Below, one piece after another: positions 9,096 to 17,513 of a DNA stretch of 37,306 bases. Numbering within the stretch: the stretch's first letter is position 1; each line of letters begins with the position of its first letter. The DNA comes from Micromonosporaceae bacterium (GTDB taxonomy: Bacteria; Actinomycetota; Actinomycetes; Mycobacteriales; Micromonosporaceae), in assembly GCA_019689695.1 (NCBI GenBank), contig JADGHA010000002.1:1-37306 (forward strand). Direction: 5' to 3'. Below the pieces are notes generated by a model that was not told the DNA's origin, did no database searches, and saw only the letters and a program-made list of their open reading frames with translations. The position numbers and the translations under genes are program-made.

Positions 9096-9977
9096 GGCGG
9101 GCAGCGAGATCACCGTCTGCGGGGTGAGCCGGCCACGCTCCGGCTCACGGATCACCTGGCCCGCGGCGAGCAGCGGCTGCAGTGCCCGGTTCACGTCGGC
9201 CGGGCGGTAGAGCGTGTCCGACAGGGCGTACTCCCGCAGCTGCGCGACGGTGGCCCCGCGCGCGTCCGGCGACCGGGCCGCCCGATCCGTGGCCAGATAG
9301 GCGACCAGCGCCCGGCGCAGCGGGCCGACGTGCGGTTCCAGCGAGATGTCCAGCGGCGGATGCTGGCCGTCGCGCGGGTCGCGGTAGCGGACCCCGGCGT
9401 ACTCGTCGACGGCCCACAGCGCGTCCTTGAAGCGCTCCAGGCTGCGCATCGCGGAGGTGGCGAAGAAGACCTGCTGCGCGCCGCCTGCGTTGGCCACCAG
9501 TTCGACCACGACGGCGAAGCGGAAGCCGGCGGCGAGCAGCGACGCACGCAGCCCGGCCGGGTCGCCGTTCGGGTCGCGGACGAGAAGGATCTCCGCCGCG
9601 CGGGCCCCGCCGAGCGCGGCGAGCAGGTCCTGCGCCGGTGCCCGGCCGCCTGCGTCCAGGAACGCCAAGACCGGCCCACGCAGCGCCCGGGTCGCCCGCA
9701 GGTCCGCGAGCAGGTCGCCCGCGGCCCGGACCGCCAGCCCGTCCGGCAGCTCGCCCGGCGGCCCGGCCGGCACCCCGTCCGGCAGCACCATGGTCAGCTG
9801 GTGCCCGGCGAGTACGTCGGCGAGCTCGCTGAAGACACCGGTGGCCGCAGCCACCGACGACGGGCTCGGGTACCCGTCGAGGTAGGTGACCTGCCGGGCG
9901 TGGTGCAGGGCGGCCGGCGCCCAGGCGTAGAGGTACCGCACCAGCAGCTCTTGCTTCACCGTGGCGAGCGGACCCAT
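9087..9977 (-). CDS. TcmP (three-Cys-motif partner)-like protein with degenerate motif
   Basis: KQELLVRYLYAWAPAALHHARQVTYLDGYPSPS resembles the TcmP N-terminal pattern (K..iL..YL..W......l.YiDgfaGpG), followed by a C-terminal wHTH-like region. Confidence 0.5.
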   Translation of the reverse strand: MGPLATVKQELLVRYLYAWAPAALHHARQVTYLDGYPSPSSVAAATGVFSELADVLAGHQLTMVLPDGVPAGPPGELPDGLAVRAAGDLLADLRATRALRGPVLAFLDAGGRAPAQDLLAALGGARAAEILLVRDPNGDPAGLRASLLAAGFRFAVVVELVANAGGAQQVFFATSAMRSLERFKDALWAVDEYAGVRYRDPRDGQHPPLDISLEPHVGPLRRALVAYLATDRAARSPDARGATVAQLREYALSDTLYRPADVNRALQPLLAAGQVIREPERGRLTPQTVISLPASR

Positions 9978-9988
9978 ACCCGTTTGTA

Positions 9989-10007
9989 CGCGCCGGCTGG
10001 CGGCGCG
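9989..10007. terminator. Short GC-rich hairpin between SBP-VWA CDS and TcmP-like CDS
   Basis: CGCGCCG-GCTGG-CGGCGCG inverted repeat in the intergenic gap; no U-tract. Confidence 0.35.
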
Positions 10008-10020
10008 GACAAGACGCCGG

Positions 10021-11772
10021 TCAGCGGCTGGCGATCGCCTGCAGGAAGATCTCCCCGATCTTCGCCGGGTCCGGGGCCAGGTAGACGCCGCTGTTGCTGC
10101 CGGCCACCTTGGTGATCGCCGTCATCGCCGACTCGCTCACCCCGGTGCCGATGCCGATCATGATCACGCGGATCGGCTTCTTCGGGTCGACCAGCTTCTT
10201 CAGCTTGGTCAGCAGCTGGTCCAGCGACAGCCCGCCGCCCGGGTCGTCGTTCTCGCCGTCGGTCATCATCACGATGGAGTTGACCCGGCCCGGGTCGTAG
10301 CCCTCCAGCACCCGCTTGTACGCGGCCAGCATCGTGTCGTACAGCCCGGTGTCGGCCCGCGGCTTGAGCTGGGTGAGCGCCTGCTGCGCGCGGCCGCGCT
10401 GCGCGGACAGCGGCCCGATCGGCAGCAGCTCGCGCCAGTCCTGGTTGCCCACCAGGTTGGTGGAGAACTCCCAGAGCCCGAGCGCCCAGGAGTCGTCCAA
10501 CAGCGCCAGGCCGCCCAGCGCCGCCTCCACGGTGACCTGCAACCGGGTCTTGTTGCCGGCGGTGGGCACCCGCTCCTTCATCGAACCGGACACGTCAAGG
10601 ACGGCGAGCATCCGAGCCGGCTGGGTGATTGTGGTCCAGGTCCTCAGCGCGCGATCCACGGCCGCGGCGTCCAGGCCGCCGCCAGCGGCGCCGCCGCTCT
10701 GTTCGCCCTGCCCGGGGCCGGGCGTGTCGTCCACCGGCGCGCCACGCGGCGCGTCGAACCCGGCACCGGCGACGCCGTCCGGGCCGCGCAGGCCCTGCGC
10801 CGAGAGCCGCTCCCGGAACGAGGCGCCGGTCAGCACCTCGCGCAGCTTGTCGGCAGCGGCGACGCGCACCGAGTCCAGGCCGGGCAGCGGGACGTACGGG
10901 TAGTCCAGCGCCGGGGGCGCAGGGTTCAGGTAGAGCGCGGCCAGGCGGACCGGCGGCTGCCCGTCGTTGTAGCTGATCAGGGCCTGCTCGGACAGCGGCG
11001 CGGCGCTCACCTTCGCGGTGGCCAGCGCCGCCGGTTCGGGGGAGGTCGGGAACTTGTTCAGCAGGTCCTGCGCGACCGTGGAGTTGCCGACGGCGAGCCC
11101 TTTCAGCACCGCGACAGTGGTCTCCCGGGCGGTGGCCCCCGCCGCGTTCGCGGCCGCGGAGAGTGCGAGCAGGCCGGACAGGCCGGAGGCGTCGCGGGCC
11201 GGCTCGATGATGCCGGGATGCATCTGGCTGTTCTTCTGCATCGCCTGCAACAGGTCGCTGTAGGTCAGCTTCTTGTCCGGCCAGCCCAGCTGCTTGGCGA
11301 TCGGCTCGGGCATGGCGATCACGACCGCGCTGCGCGCCAGCGAGGTGGCCTTCTGCGGGACCAGGCCGCGCCCGGCCTGCTGCAGCCGCAACAGCCAGGT
11401 CGACGCGTCCGGCACCCAGACGTCGGGCACCTGGGTCGCCCCGTTGGCCGGGCCCACGCCGGTCAGCGTGGCGCCCTGCTGGCTGGCGATCGCCGCGGCC
11501 ACCTCCACCGGTGCGGCGGCGTCCACCTGGACCTGCACGCATTTGCCCTCGGCGGTCGCGCCGTCACTGGTCCACTCGTCCGCCGCGGCACGGACCGCGG
11601 GGGCGATCTCCGGCGCCGCGGCGACCCTCAGCCGCACGTCGCCCGAGCAGTTCGGCTTGCTCAGTTGCCGGTACCCGGTCCACACTCCGCCAGCGACCAC
11701 CACCAGAGCCGTCGCCGTGGCGATGGCGCGGAGGAACCCGGGAACCCTGGATGGTCGACGGTGGCGTGGCAC
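10021..11772 (-). CDS. Extracellular solute-binding-like domain plus VWA domain protein
   Basis: N-terminal TM/signal anchor, SBP-like region, C-terminal VWA with MIDAS DVSGSMKE and TDGENDDPGG. Confidence 0.85.
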   Translation of the reverse strand: MPRHRRPSRVPGFLRAIATATALVVVAGGVWTGYRQLSKPNCSGDVRLRVAAAPEIAPAVRAAADEWTSDGATAEGKCVQVQVDAAAPVEVAAAIASQQGATLTGVGPANGATQVPDVWVPDASTWLLRLQQAGRGLVPQKATSLARSAVVIAMPEPIAKQLGWPDKKLTYSDLLQAMQKNSQMHPGIIEPARDASGLSGLLALSAAANAAGATARETTVAVLKGLAVGNSTVAQDLLNKFPTSPEPAALATAKVSAAPLSEQALISYNDGQPPVRLAALYLNPAPPALDYPYVPLPGLDSVRVAAADKLREVLTGASFRERLSAQGLRGPDGVAGAGFDAPRGAPVDDTPGPGQGEQSGGAAGGGLDAAAVDRALRTWTTITQPARMLAVLDVSGSMKERVPTAGNKTRLQVTVEAALGGLALLDDSWALGLWEFSTNLVGNQDWRELLPIGPLSAQRGRAQQALTQLKPRADTGLYDTMLAAYKRVLEGYDPGRVNSIVMMTDGENDDPGGGLSLDQLLTKLKKLVDPKKPIRVIMIGIGTGVSESAMTAITKVAGSNSGVYLAPDPAKIGEIFLQAIASR

Positions 11773-11977
11773 AAGTCCCTATATTCCGGGTGACCAGGCA
11801 TTACCGCCAGGTACGTTCGGCCGATACTTCACGATCAGGGCCGATTTCTTGATTTTTTCTCACGATTCGTTACCGGGTCGCAACCAACAGTCCAGCTCTC
11901 CCCTCGGCCCCACGGTTCCAGCCACCCGCTTCCCAACATCTGAACCGACGGTTGACGCCAGGGCGGGCTCGGGATCT

Positions 11978-11990
11978 CCTATTAAATAGG
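11978..11990. promoter_or_regulatory. Palindromic candidate operator upstream of sulfonate-type ABC operon
   Basis: CCTATT-A-AATAGG perfect odd palindrome; a second palindrome GACTAGTC at 11994-12001; AT-rich against the GC-rich background; Rrf2 regulator is the last gene of the operon. Confidence 0.55.
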
Positions 11991-12035
11991 TAGGACTAGT
12001 CAGTCAAGTAGGTGAAATCGAGATTGGGATCGCTG

Positions 12036-13085
12036 ATGGGACCTTCCCGGGTACGGGCGCTCACCGCCCTCGGCATGCTCGCCACCGTCCTGCTCGCCAG
12101 CGCGGCCTGCGGCGACGACGGCGATGCCGGCACCGCCACCGGCGCGGTCACCCTCCGGCTCGGGTACTTCCCCAACCTCACCCATGCCCCGGCCCTCGTC
12201 GGTGTGGGAAAGAACATCTTCGCGGCGAAGCTGGGCGCCGGCGTCAAGCTGGAGACCAGGAGTTTCAACGCCGGCCCGGCCGAGATCGAGGCGCTGCTGT
12301 CCGGGGCCATCGACATCGGCTACATCGGGCCCAACCCCACCATCAACGGCTTCTCCCAGTCGCGGGGCACGGCGCTGCGGGTCATCTCCGGCGCCGCCTC
12401 GGGCGGGGCCGCCCTGGTGGTCAAGCCGGGCATCACGTCTGCCGCGGACCTGAAGGGCAAGAAGCTCGCCACCCCGCAGCTGGGCAACACCCAGGACGTC
12501 GCGCTGCGCTACTGGCTCAAGCAGAACGGCCTCACCGCCACAAAGGAAGGCGGCGGCGACGTCTCGATCCAGCCGCAGGCGAACGCGGACACGCTGAGCG
12601 CGTTCCAGAACGGCGCGATCGACGGCGCCTGGGTACCGGAGCCGTGGGTCTCCCGGCTGGTCAACGCAGGCGGCAAGGTGCTGGTCGACGAGAAGACGCT
12701 GTGGCCGGACGGCAGATACGTCCTCACCAACGTCATCGTGAGCACGAAGTTCCTCAACGAGCACCGGGACGTGGTGAAGAAGTTCCTCGAGGGCCAGGTC
12801 GCGGCGAACGACTACCTGCACAGCCACCCGGCCGAGTCGCAGCAGGCGGTCTCCGACCAAATCGCCAAGCTGACCGGCAAGCCGCTGGACGTCAAGCTGA
12901 TCCAGCAGGCCTGGGCGTCCCTGGAGTTCACCAACGACCCGGTCGCCTCGTCGCTGATCACCGGCGCCAGGCACGCCGAGGAGATCGGCCTGCTGAAGCC
13001 GACCGACCTGACCGGCCTGTACGACCTGTCACTGCTCAACGAGCTCCTGAAGGCCAGGGGCGAGGCGGAGGTGCCGCAGCCGTGA
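12036..13085 (+). CDS. ABC transporter substrate-binding lipoprotein (sulfonate/nitrate/taurine type)
   Basis: Lipobox MLATVLLASAAC; LRLGYFPNLTHAPALVGVGKNIF, PAEIEALLSGAIDIGYIGPNP, typical SsuA/TauA pattern. Confidence 0.92.
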   Translation: MGPSRVRALTALGMLATVLLASAACGDDGDAGTATGAVTLRLGYFPNLTHAPALVGVGKNIFAAKLGAGVKLETRSFNAGPAEIEALLSGAIDIGYIGPNPTINGFSQSRGTALRVISGAASGGAALVVKPGITSAADLKGKKLATPQLGNTQDVALRYWLKQNGLTATKEGGGDVSIQPQANADTLSAFQNGAIDGAWVPEPWVSRLVNAGGKVLVDEKTLWPDGRYVLTNVIVSTKFLNEHRDVVKKFLEGQVAANDYLHSHPAESQQAVSDQIAKLTGKPLDVKLIQQAWASLEFTNDPVASSLITGARHAEEIGLLKPTDLTGLYDLSLLNELLKARGEAEVPQP

Positions 13086-13858
13086 CCGCTGCCGTGGCGC
13101 TGAACTCCGTGTCCAAGGTGTACGGGCACGGGCCCCGGGCCCTGCTGGCCCTCGACCGGATCTCGCTCGCCGTGCAGCCGGGCGAGTTCGTCTGCCTGGT
13201 CGGCGCGTCCGGCTGCGGCAAGAGCACGCTGCTGTCGCTGGTCGCCGGGCTGGACCGGCCCAGTGCCGGCACCATCCTGGTCGGCGGCCGCAGCCTGTCC
13301 GGGGACGCCGGGCGCAGCCAGGCGCCTGGCCTGATGTTCCAGGACCCGGCGCTGTTCCCCTGGCTCACGGTGGCCGCCAACGTGGAACTGCCGCTGCGGC
13401 TGCGCGGCGTGCCCCGGCCCGAGCGCCAGCGCCGCAGTGCCGAGCTGCTGGACACCGTGCACCTGGGCGAGTTCGGCCGCAGCCGGCCGCACGAGCTCTC
13501 CGGCGGCATGCGGCAGCGGGTGGCGCTGGCCCGTACCCTCGCCCTGGACACTCCGGTGCTGCTGATGGACGAGCCGTTCGGCGCGCTCGACGCAATGACC
13601 CGCGACCTGCTGCACGACGAGCTCGAGCGGATCTGGGTCGAGCGCAAGCTCACCATCGTCTTCGTCACCCACAACGTCCGCGAAGCGGTGCGGCTGGCCG
13701 ACCGGGTGGTGCTGCTGTCCAGCCGGCCCGGCCGGGTGGTCTGGGAGCAGCCGGTGGACCTGCCCCGGCCGCGCCGCATCGACTCGGCCGCCGCGGCCAC
13801 CCTGGCCGCCGAGATCACCGACCGGCTCCGCACGGAGGTGGCCCGCCATGGCGGCTGA
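13082..13858 (+). CDS. ABC transporter ATP-binding protein (sulfonate/nitrate type)
   Basis: Walker A GASGCGKST, signature LSGGMRQRVALART, Walker B VLLMDEPFGALD; GTG start overlapping the upstream stop. Confidence 0.95.
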   Translation: MTAAVALNSVSKVYGHGPRALLALDRISLAVQPGEFVCLVGASGCGKSTLLSLVAGLDRPSAGTILVGGRSLSGDAGRSQAPGLMFQDPALFPWLTVAANVELPLRLRGVPRPERQRRSAELLDTVHLGEFGRSRPHELSGGMRQRVALARTLALDTPVLLMDEPFGALDAMTRDLLHDELERIWVERKLTIVFVTHNVREAVRLADRVVLLSSRPGRVVWEQPVDLPRPRRIDSAAAATLAAEITDRLRTEVARHGG

Positions 13859-14723
13859 CCTGGTCCTCACCGACAAGAAGGAGACCTCCGGCCGGGACGC
13901 CCTGGAGACGGCGGTGAAACGCCGCCCCCCGTCGCGGGCCGCCCGGATCTGGGCCGGCGTCTGGCCGAAGGCGTTGGCGGTCGCCATCTTCCTGGCGTTC
14001 TGGCAGATCGTGGTCTGGACCGGATGGCGGCCGGACTACCTGCTGCCCGGCCCGGCGCCGGTCTTCCAGCAGCTCGGCCACGATCTGACCACGCTGGACC
14101 TGTGGCGGGCCATCGGCACCACGATGCAGCGCGGCGTCGCCGGTTTCGCCCTCGCCGCCGCGGTCGGCTTGGCCGTCGGGCTCGCGGTGGCGCGCAGCCG
14201 GATCCTCCGCTCGGCCATCGGGTCGATGATCACCGCGCTGCAGACCATGCCCTCGATCGCCTGGTTCCCGCTGGCTATCCTGCTCTTCCGACTCACCGAG
14301 AGCGCCATCGGCTTCGTCATCGTGCTCGGCGCCGCCCCGTCCATCGCCAACGGCGTCATCGCAGGCGTCGACTACGTCCCGCCGATCCTGCTGCGGGCAG
14401 GACGCAACATCGGCGCGCACGGCATCAAGCTGTACCAGCACGTCATCGCGCCGGCTGCGCTGCCGTGGATCGTCGCCGGCCTCAAGCAGGGCTGGGCGTT
14501 CGCCTGGCGCAGCCTGATGGCCGGCGAGCTGCTCGTGATCATCGCAAGCAAGCCCTCGGTGGGCGTCCGGCTCCAGTTCGCCCGGGAATTCGCCGACGCG
14601 TCCAGCATGATCGCGACCATGATCGTGATCCTGGTGATCGGCCTGCTGGTTGACGTGGCCTTCAGCAGCGCGGACCGGAGGATCCGGGCCCGTTGGGGAG
14701 TGCTCGACCAAGCCGGCCGGTAG
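13848..14723 (+). CDS. ABC transporter permease (sulfonate/nitrate type)
   Basis: TM-rich; EAA-like loop GRNIGAHGIKLYQHVIAPAALPWIVAGLKQGWAFAWRSLMAGEL. Confidence 0.93.
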   Translation: MAADLVLTDKKETSGRDALETAVKRRPPSRAARIWAGVWPKALAVAIFLAFWQIVVWTGWRPDYLLPGPAPVFQQLGHDLTTLDLWRAIGTTMQRGVAGFALAAAVGLAVGLAVARSRILRSAIGSMITALQTMPSIAWFPLAILLFRLTESAIGFVIVLGAAPSIANGVIAGVDYVPPILLRAGRNIGAHGIKLYQHVIAPAALPWIVAGLKQGWAFAWRSLMAGELLVIIASKPSVGVRLQFAREFADASSMIATMIVILVIGLLVDVAFSSADRRIRARWGVLDQAGR

Positions 14724-14743
14724 CCGGCCCGGGAGGGGACCTC

Positions 14744-15175
14744 GTGCACATTTCGGCGCGCAGTGACTACGCGGCGCGGGCCATGCTGGCCATCGCGGCG
14801 GACGCCCCGCTGCTGGTCAAGGCGTCCACCCTGGCCCGGGCCCAACAGATCCCGCTCACCTTCCTGCACGGCATCCTGCTCGACCTGCGCCGGGCCGGCC
14901 TGCTGCACAGCCACCGCGGCAACGACGGCGGGTATTCGCTGACCCGCCCTGCCGCTGAGATCACGATCGGGGACGTGCTGCGGGCCACCAGCGGCTCGCT
15001 CGCCTCGGTCCGCGGCCGCCCCGCCGAATACGCTGACTACCCGGGCGCGGCCGCCGCCCTGCGCGAGGTCTGGCTCGCCGTGCACGCCGCCATCCGGGAG
15101 GTGGTCGACCAGGTCTCGCTGGCCGACCTGCTCACCTCGCCTGCCGGCGTGCCGACCTACCGTCGCCGGCAATGA
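14744..15175 (+). CDS. Rrf2 family transcriptional regulator, cysteine-free
   Basis: HISARSDYAARAMLAIA ... QIPLTFLHGILLDLRRAGLLHSHRGNDGGYSLTRPAAEITIGDVLRA is the Rrf2 wHTH pattern; no Cys in the translated sequence. Confidence 0.93.
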   Translation: MHISARSDYAARAMLAIAADAPLLVKASTLARAQQIPLTFLHGILLDLRRAGLLHSHRGNDGGYSLTRPAAEITIGDVLRATSGSLASVRGRPAEYADYPGAAAALREVWLAVHAAIREVVDQVSLADLLTSPAGVPTYRRRQ

Positions 15176-15220
15176 GAAAGCTGGCGACAAAGCGGACTTC
15201 CTACGCCGCCAACCTCGTGA

Positions 15221-16090
15221 TCAGCCTGCCGGGACCAGCGGGTTGCGCTGCCGGCCCAAGCCGGCGACCTCCACCTCCATCACATCGCCGGCGGTCAGGT
15301 AGGGGAACCGGCCGGACAGCGCCACGCCCTGCGGCGTTCCGGTGTTCAGCACGTCGCCCGGCTCCAGCACGGTGAACTGGGACAGGTACCAGACCAGGTG
15401 CGCCACCCCGAAGATCATGTCCTTTGTAGAGGAGTCTTGCCGCGGCTCGCCGTTGACCCAGGACCGCAGCGGCAGGTCCTGCGGGTCGGGCACCTCGTCC
15501 GGGGTGACCAGCCACGGTCCCAGCGGGTTGAACGTCTCGCAGCTCTTGCCCTTGGACCACTGCCCGCCCGACCGGTCGACCTGGAACTCCCGCTCGGAGA
15601 CATCGTTGGAGACCGCGTACCCGGCGACGTGGTCGAGGGCGTCCGCGGGCGACTGCAGGTACCGGGCGGTGCGGCCGATCACCACCGCCAGCTCCACCTC
15701 CCAGTCGGTGCGGCGGGAGCCGCGCGGGATGCGTACCTCGTCGTACGGGCCGACGACGGTGTTGGGGGCCTTGTAGAAGATGACCGGCTCGGCGGGCGGT
15801 GGCGCGCCGGTCTCGGCGGCGTGCGCGGCGTAGTTCATCCCGATGCACAGCACCACGCCGGGCCGGGCGATCGGGGCGCCGACCCGCTGCCCGGCGATGT
15901 CGATCTCGGGCAGCTCGCCGGCGGCGAGCGCGGCCCGCGCCCGGTCCACGCCCGAGGCCCCGTCCGCCCCTGGCGACAGGAACGCGCCGTCGATGTCCGC
16001 GGTGATGCCGGACAGGTCGTAGTGCCGCCCGTCCGCGCCGGCGAGCACCGGCCGCTCCGCACCGGCCGGGCCGACCCGCATGAACCTCAT
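15221..16090 (-). CDS. Fumarylacetoacetate hydrolase family protein
   Basis: LCIGMNYAAHAAETG, PVIFYKAPNTVVGPYDEV, DWEVELAVVIGR, GYAVSNDVSEREFQ, GDVLNTGTPQGVAL. Confidence 0.95.
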   Translation of the reverse strand: MRFMRVGPAGAERPVLAGADGRHYDLSGITADIDGAFLSPGADGASGVDRARAALAAGELPEIDIAGQRVGAPIARPGVVLCIGMNYAAHAAETGAPPPAEPVIFYKAPNTVVGPYDEVRIPRGSRRTDWEVELAVVIGRTARYLQSPADALDHVAGYAVSNDVSEREFQVDRSGGQWSKGKSCETFNPLGPWLVTPDEVPDPQDLPLRSWVNGEPRQDSSTKDMIFGVAHLVWYLSQFTVLEPGDVLNTGTPQGVALSGRFPYLTAGDVMEVEVAGLGRQRNPLVPAG

Positions 16091-16120
16091 GAGCCCTCCC
16101 CATCGTCATGATCGCGAGAA

Positions 16121-16134
16121 AATCCTATAGGATT
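16121..16134. promoter_or_regulatory. Candidate GntR operator
   Basis: Perfect 14-bp palindrome AATCCTATAGGATT in the divergent FAH / GntR-lut gap. Confidence 0.65.
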
Positions 16135-16140
16135 CGCGCC

Positions 16141-16821
16141 GTGCGGGTAACCCTCGCGGACGGCGTCTACGAGTCGGTCAAAGCGCTGATCATGGATCAC
16201 GTGCTGGCCCCCGGCGGTCGGGTGACCATCGACGCGCTCGCCCGGCAGCTCGGCGTCTCCCCCACCCCCGTGCGCGAGGCACTGGCCCGCCTGGAGTCCG
16301 AGGGCCTGGTCCGCAAGCGGCCGCTGGCCGGCTACACCACCACGCCGTTGCTGACCCGGGCGGAGTTCGAGGACCTGTTCGAGATGCGGATGCTGCTGGA
16401 GCCGGCGGCCGCGCGGCGGGCCGCCGGCGCAGGGTTGAGCGCCGCCGACACCGCGTCGTTGCGGCGGGAGGCGGACCTGCCCGATCCGCCGCCGGACGCC
16501 GCCGCGCATCCCCCCACCCGTCGCACTTCGCCCGGGTACGCCAGCTTCGCCGCGTTCACCGCCCAGGACGCGCGCTTCCACAACCTGCTCGCGGAGCGCT
16601 CGGGCAACCGCATGCTGTACGAGTCGGTGGTGCGCCTGCACGCCCACCTCCACCTGCACCGGCTGGACTTCCCGGTCGCCCACTACGGCATCAGCGCCGT
16701 GGAGCACCACCGGATCGTGGACGCGATCGCCGCGGGCGACCCGGACGCCGCGGCGGCCGCGATGCGCGCCCACCTGACCGCGGCCCGGGAGCGCCACATC
16801 GCCCACTTCGACGGAAGGTAG
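16141..16821 (+). CDS. GntR family (FadR/FCD subfamily) transcriptional regulator
   Basis: VYESVKALIMDHVLAPGGRVTIDALARQLGVSPTPVREALARLESEGLV wHTH; FCD-like C-terminus. GTG 16141 preferred because the upstream ATG 16108 would place the palindrome inside the CDS. Confidence 0.92.
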   Translation: MRVTLADGVYESVKALIMDHVLAPGGRVTIDALARQLGVSPTPVREALARLESEGLVRKRPLAGYTTTPLLTRAEFEDLFEMRMLLEPAAARRAAGAGLSAADTASLRREADLPDPPPDAAAHPPTRRTSPGYASFAAFTAQDARFHNLLAERSGNRMLYESVVRLHAHLHLHRLDFPVAHYGISAVEHHRIVDAIAAGDPDAAAAAMRAHLTAARERHIAHFDGR

Positions 16822-16823
16822 CC

Positions 16824-17513
16824 GTGCGGATAGCCCTCTTCATCACCTGCGTCAACGACCTGCTCTTCGCGCAGACCGGGCAGGCCGTGGTACGCATCCT
16901 GGAGCGGCTGGGCCACCAGGTCGACTTTCCGGCCGAGCAGACCTGCTGCGGGCAGATGCACGCCAACAGCGGGTACCGCGACGAGGCGATCGGGCTGGCC
17001 GAACGGTTCGTCCGGACGTTCCAGCGGTACGACGCGGTGGTCGCCCCGTCGGGCTCCTGCGTGGCGATGGTGCGGGAGTCGTACCCCCGGCTCATCGGCG
17101 GCGCGGTCCCCCCGGTCTACGAGCTGTCGGAACTGCTGGTGGACGTGCTCGGGGTGACCGACCTCGGCGCCCGCTTCCCGCACCGGGTCACCTACCACCC
17201 GACCTGCCACGGCCTGCGCATGCTGCGGCTGGGCGACCGGCCGCTGCGCCTGCTGCGCGCGGTCCGCGACCTCGAGCTGGTCGAGCTGCCCGGCGCCGAA
17301 GAGTGCTGCGGCTTCGGCGGCACCTTCGCGCTGAAGAACGCCGACGTCTCGGCGGCGGTCCTCGCCGACAAGTGCGCCGCTGTCCGGCGGACCGGCGCCG
17401 AGTACGTCACCGCCGCGGACAACTCCTGCCTGATGCACATCGCCGGCGGACTGTCCCGAGCAGACAGTGCTACCAAGGCCATCCACTACGCGGAGATCCT
17501 GGCGCATGAGTAA
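16824..17513 (+). CDS. lutA: (Fe-S)-binding lactate utilization protein A
   Basis: Two CCG-type motifs (EQTCCGQMHANSGY; EECCGFGGTFALKN) typical of LutA. Confidence 0.95.
   Translation: MRIALFITCVNDLLFAQTGQAVVRILERLGHQVDFPAEQTCCGQMHANSGYRDEAIGLAERFVRTFQRYDAVVAPSGSCVAMVRESYPRLIGGAVPPVYELSELLVDVLGVTDLGARFPHRVTYHPTCHGLRMLRLGDRPLRLLRAVRDLELVELPGAEECCGFGGTFALKNADVSAAVLADKCAAVRRTGAEYVTAADNSCLMHIAGGLSRADSATKAIHYAEILAHE

Noticed and set aside
9961-11793. 610-aa plus-strand ORF over the SBP-VWA gene
   Set aside because: Antisense low-complexity translation; no conserved motifs.
11773-11977. Possible riboswitch or sRNA in the AT-richer gap before the sulfonate-type ABC operon
   Set aside because: Contains T-rich stretches but no conserved riboswitch core could be recognised; only the palindromes near 11978-12001 are supported.
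16108-16140. Upstream ATG start for the GntR regulator
   Set aside because: Would place the perfect AATCCTATAGGATT palindrome within coding sequence and adds an atypical N-terminal extension; GTG 16141 fits the family better.
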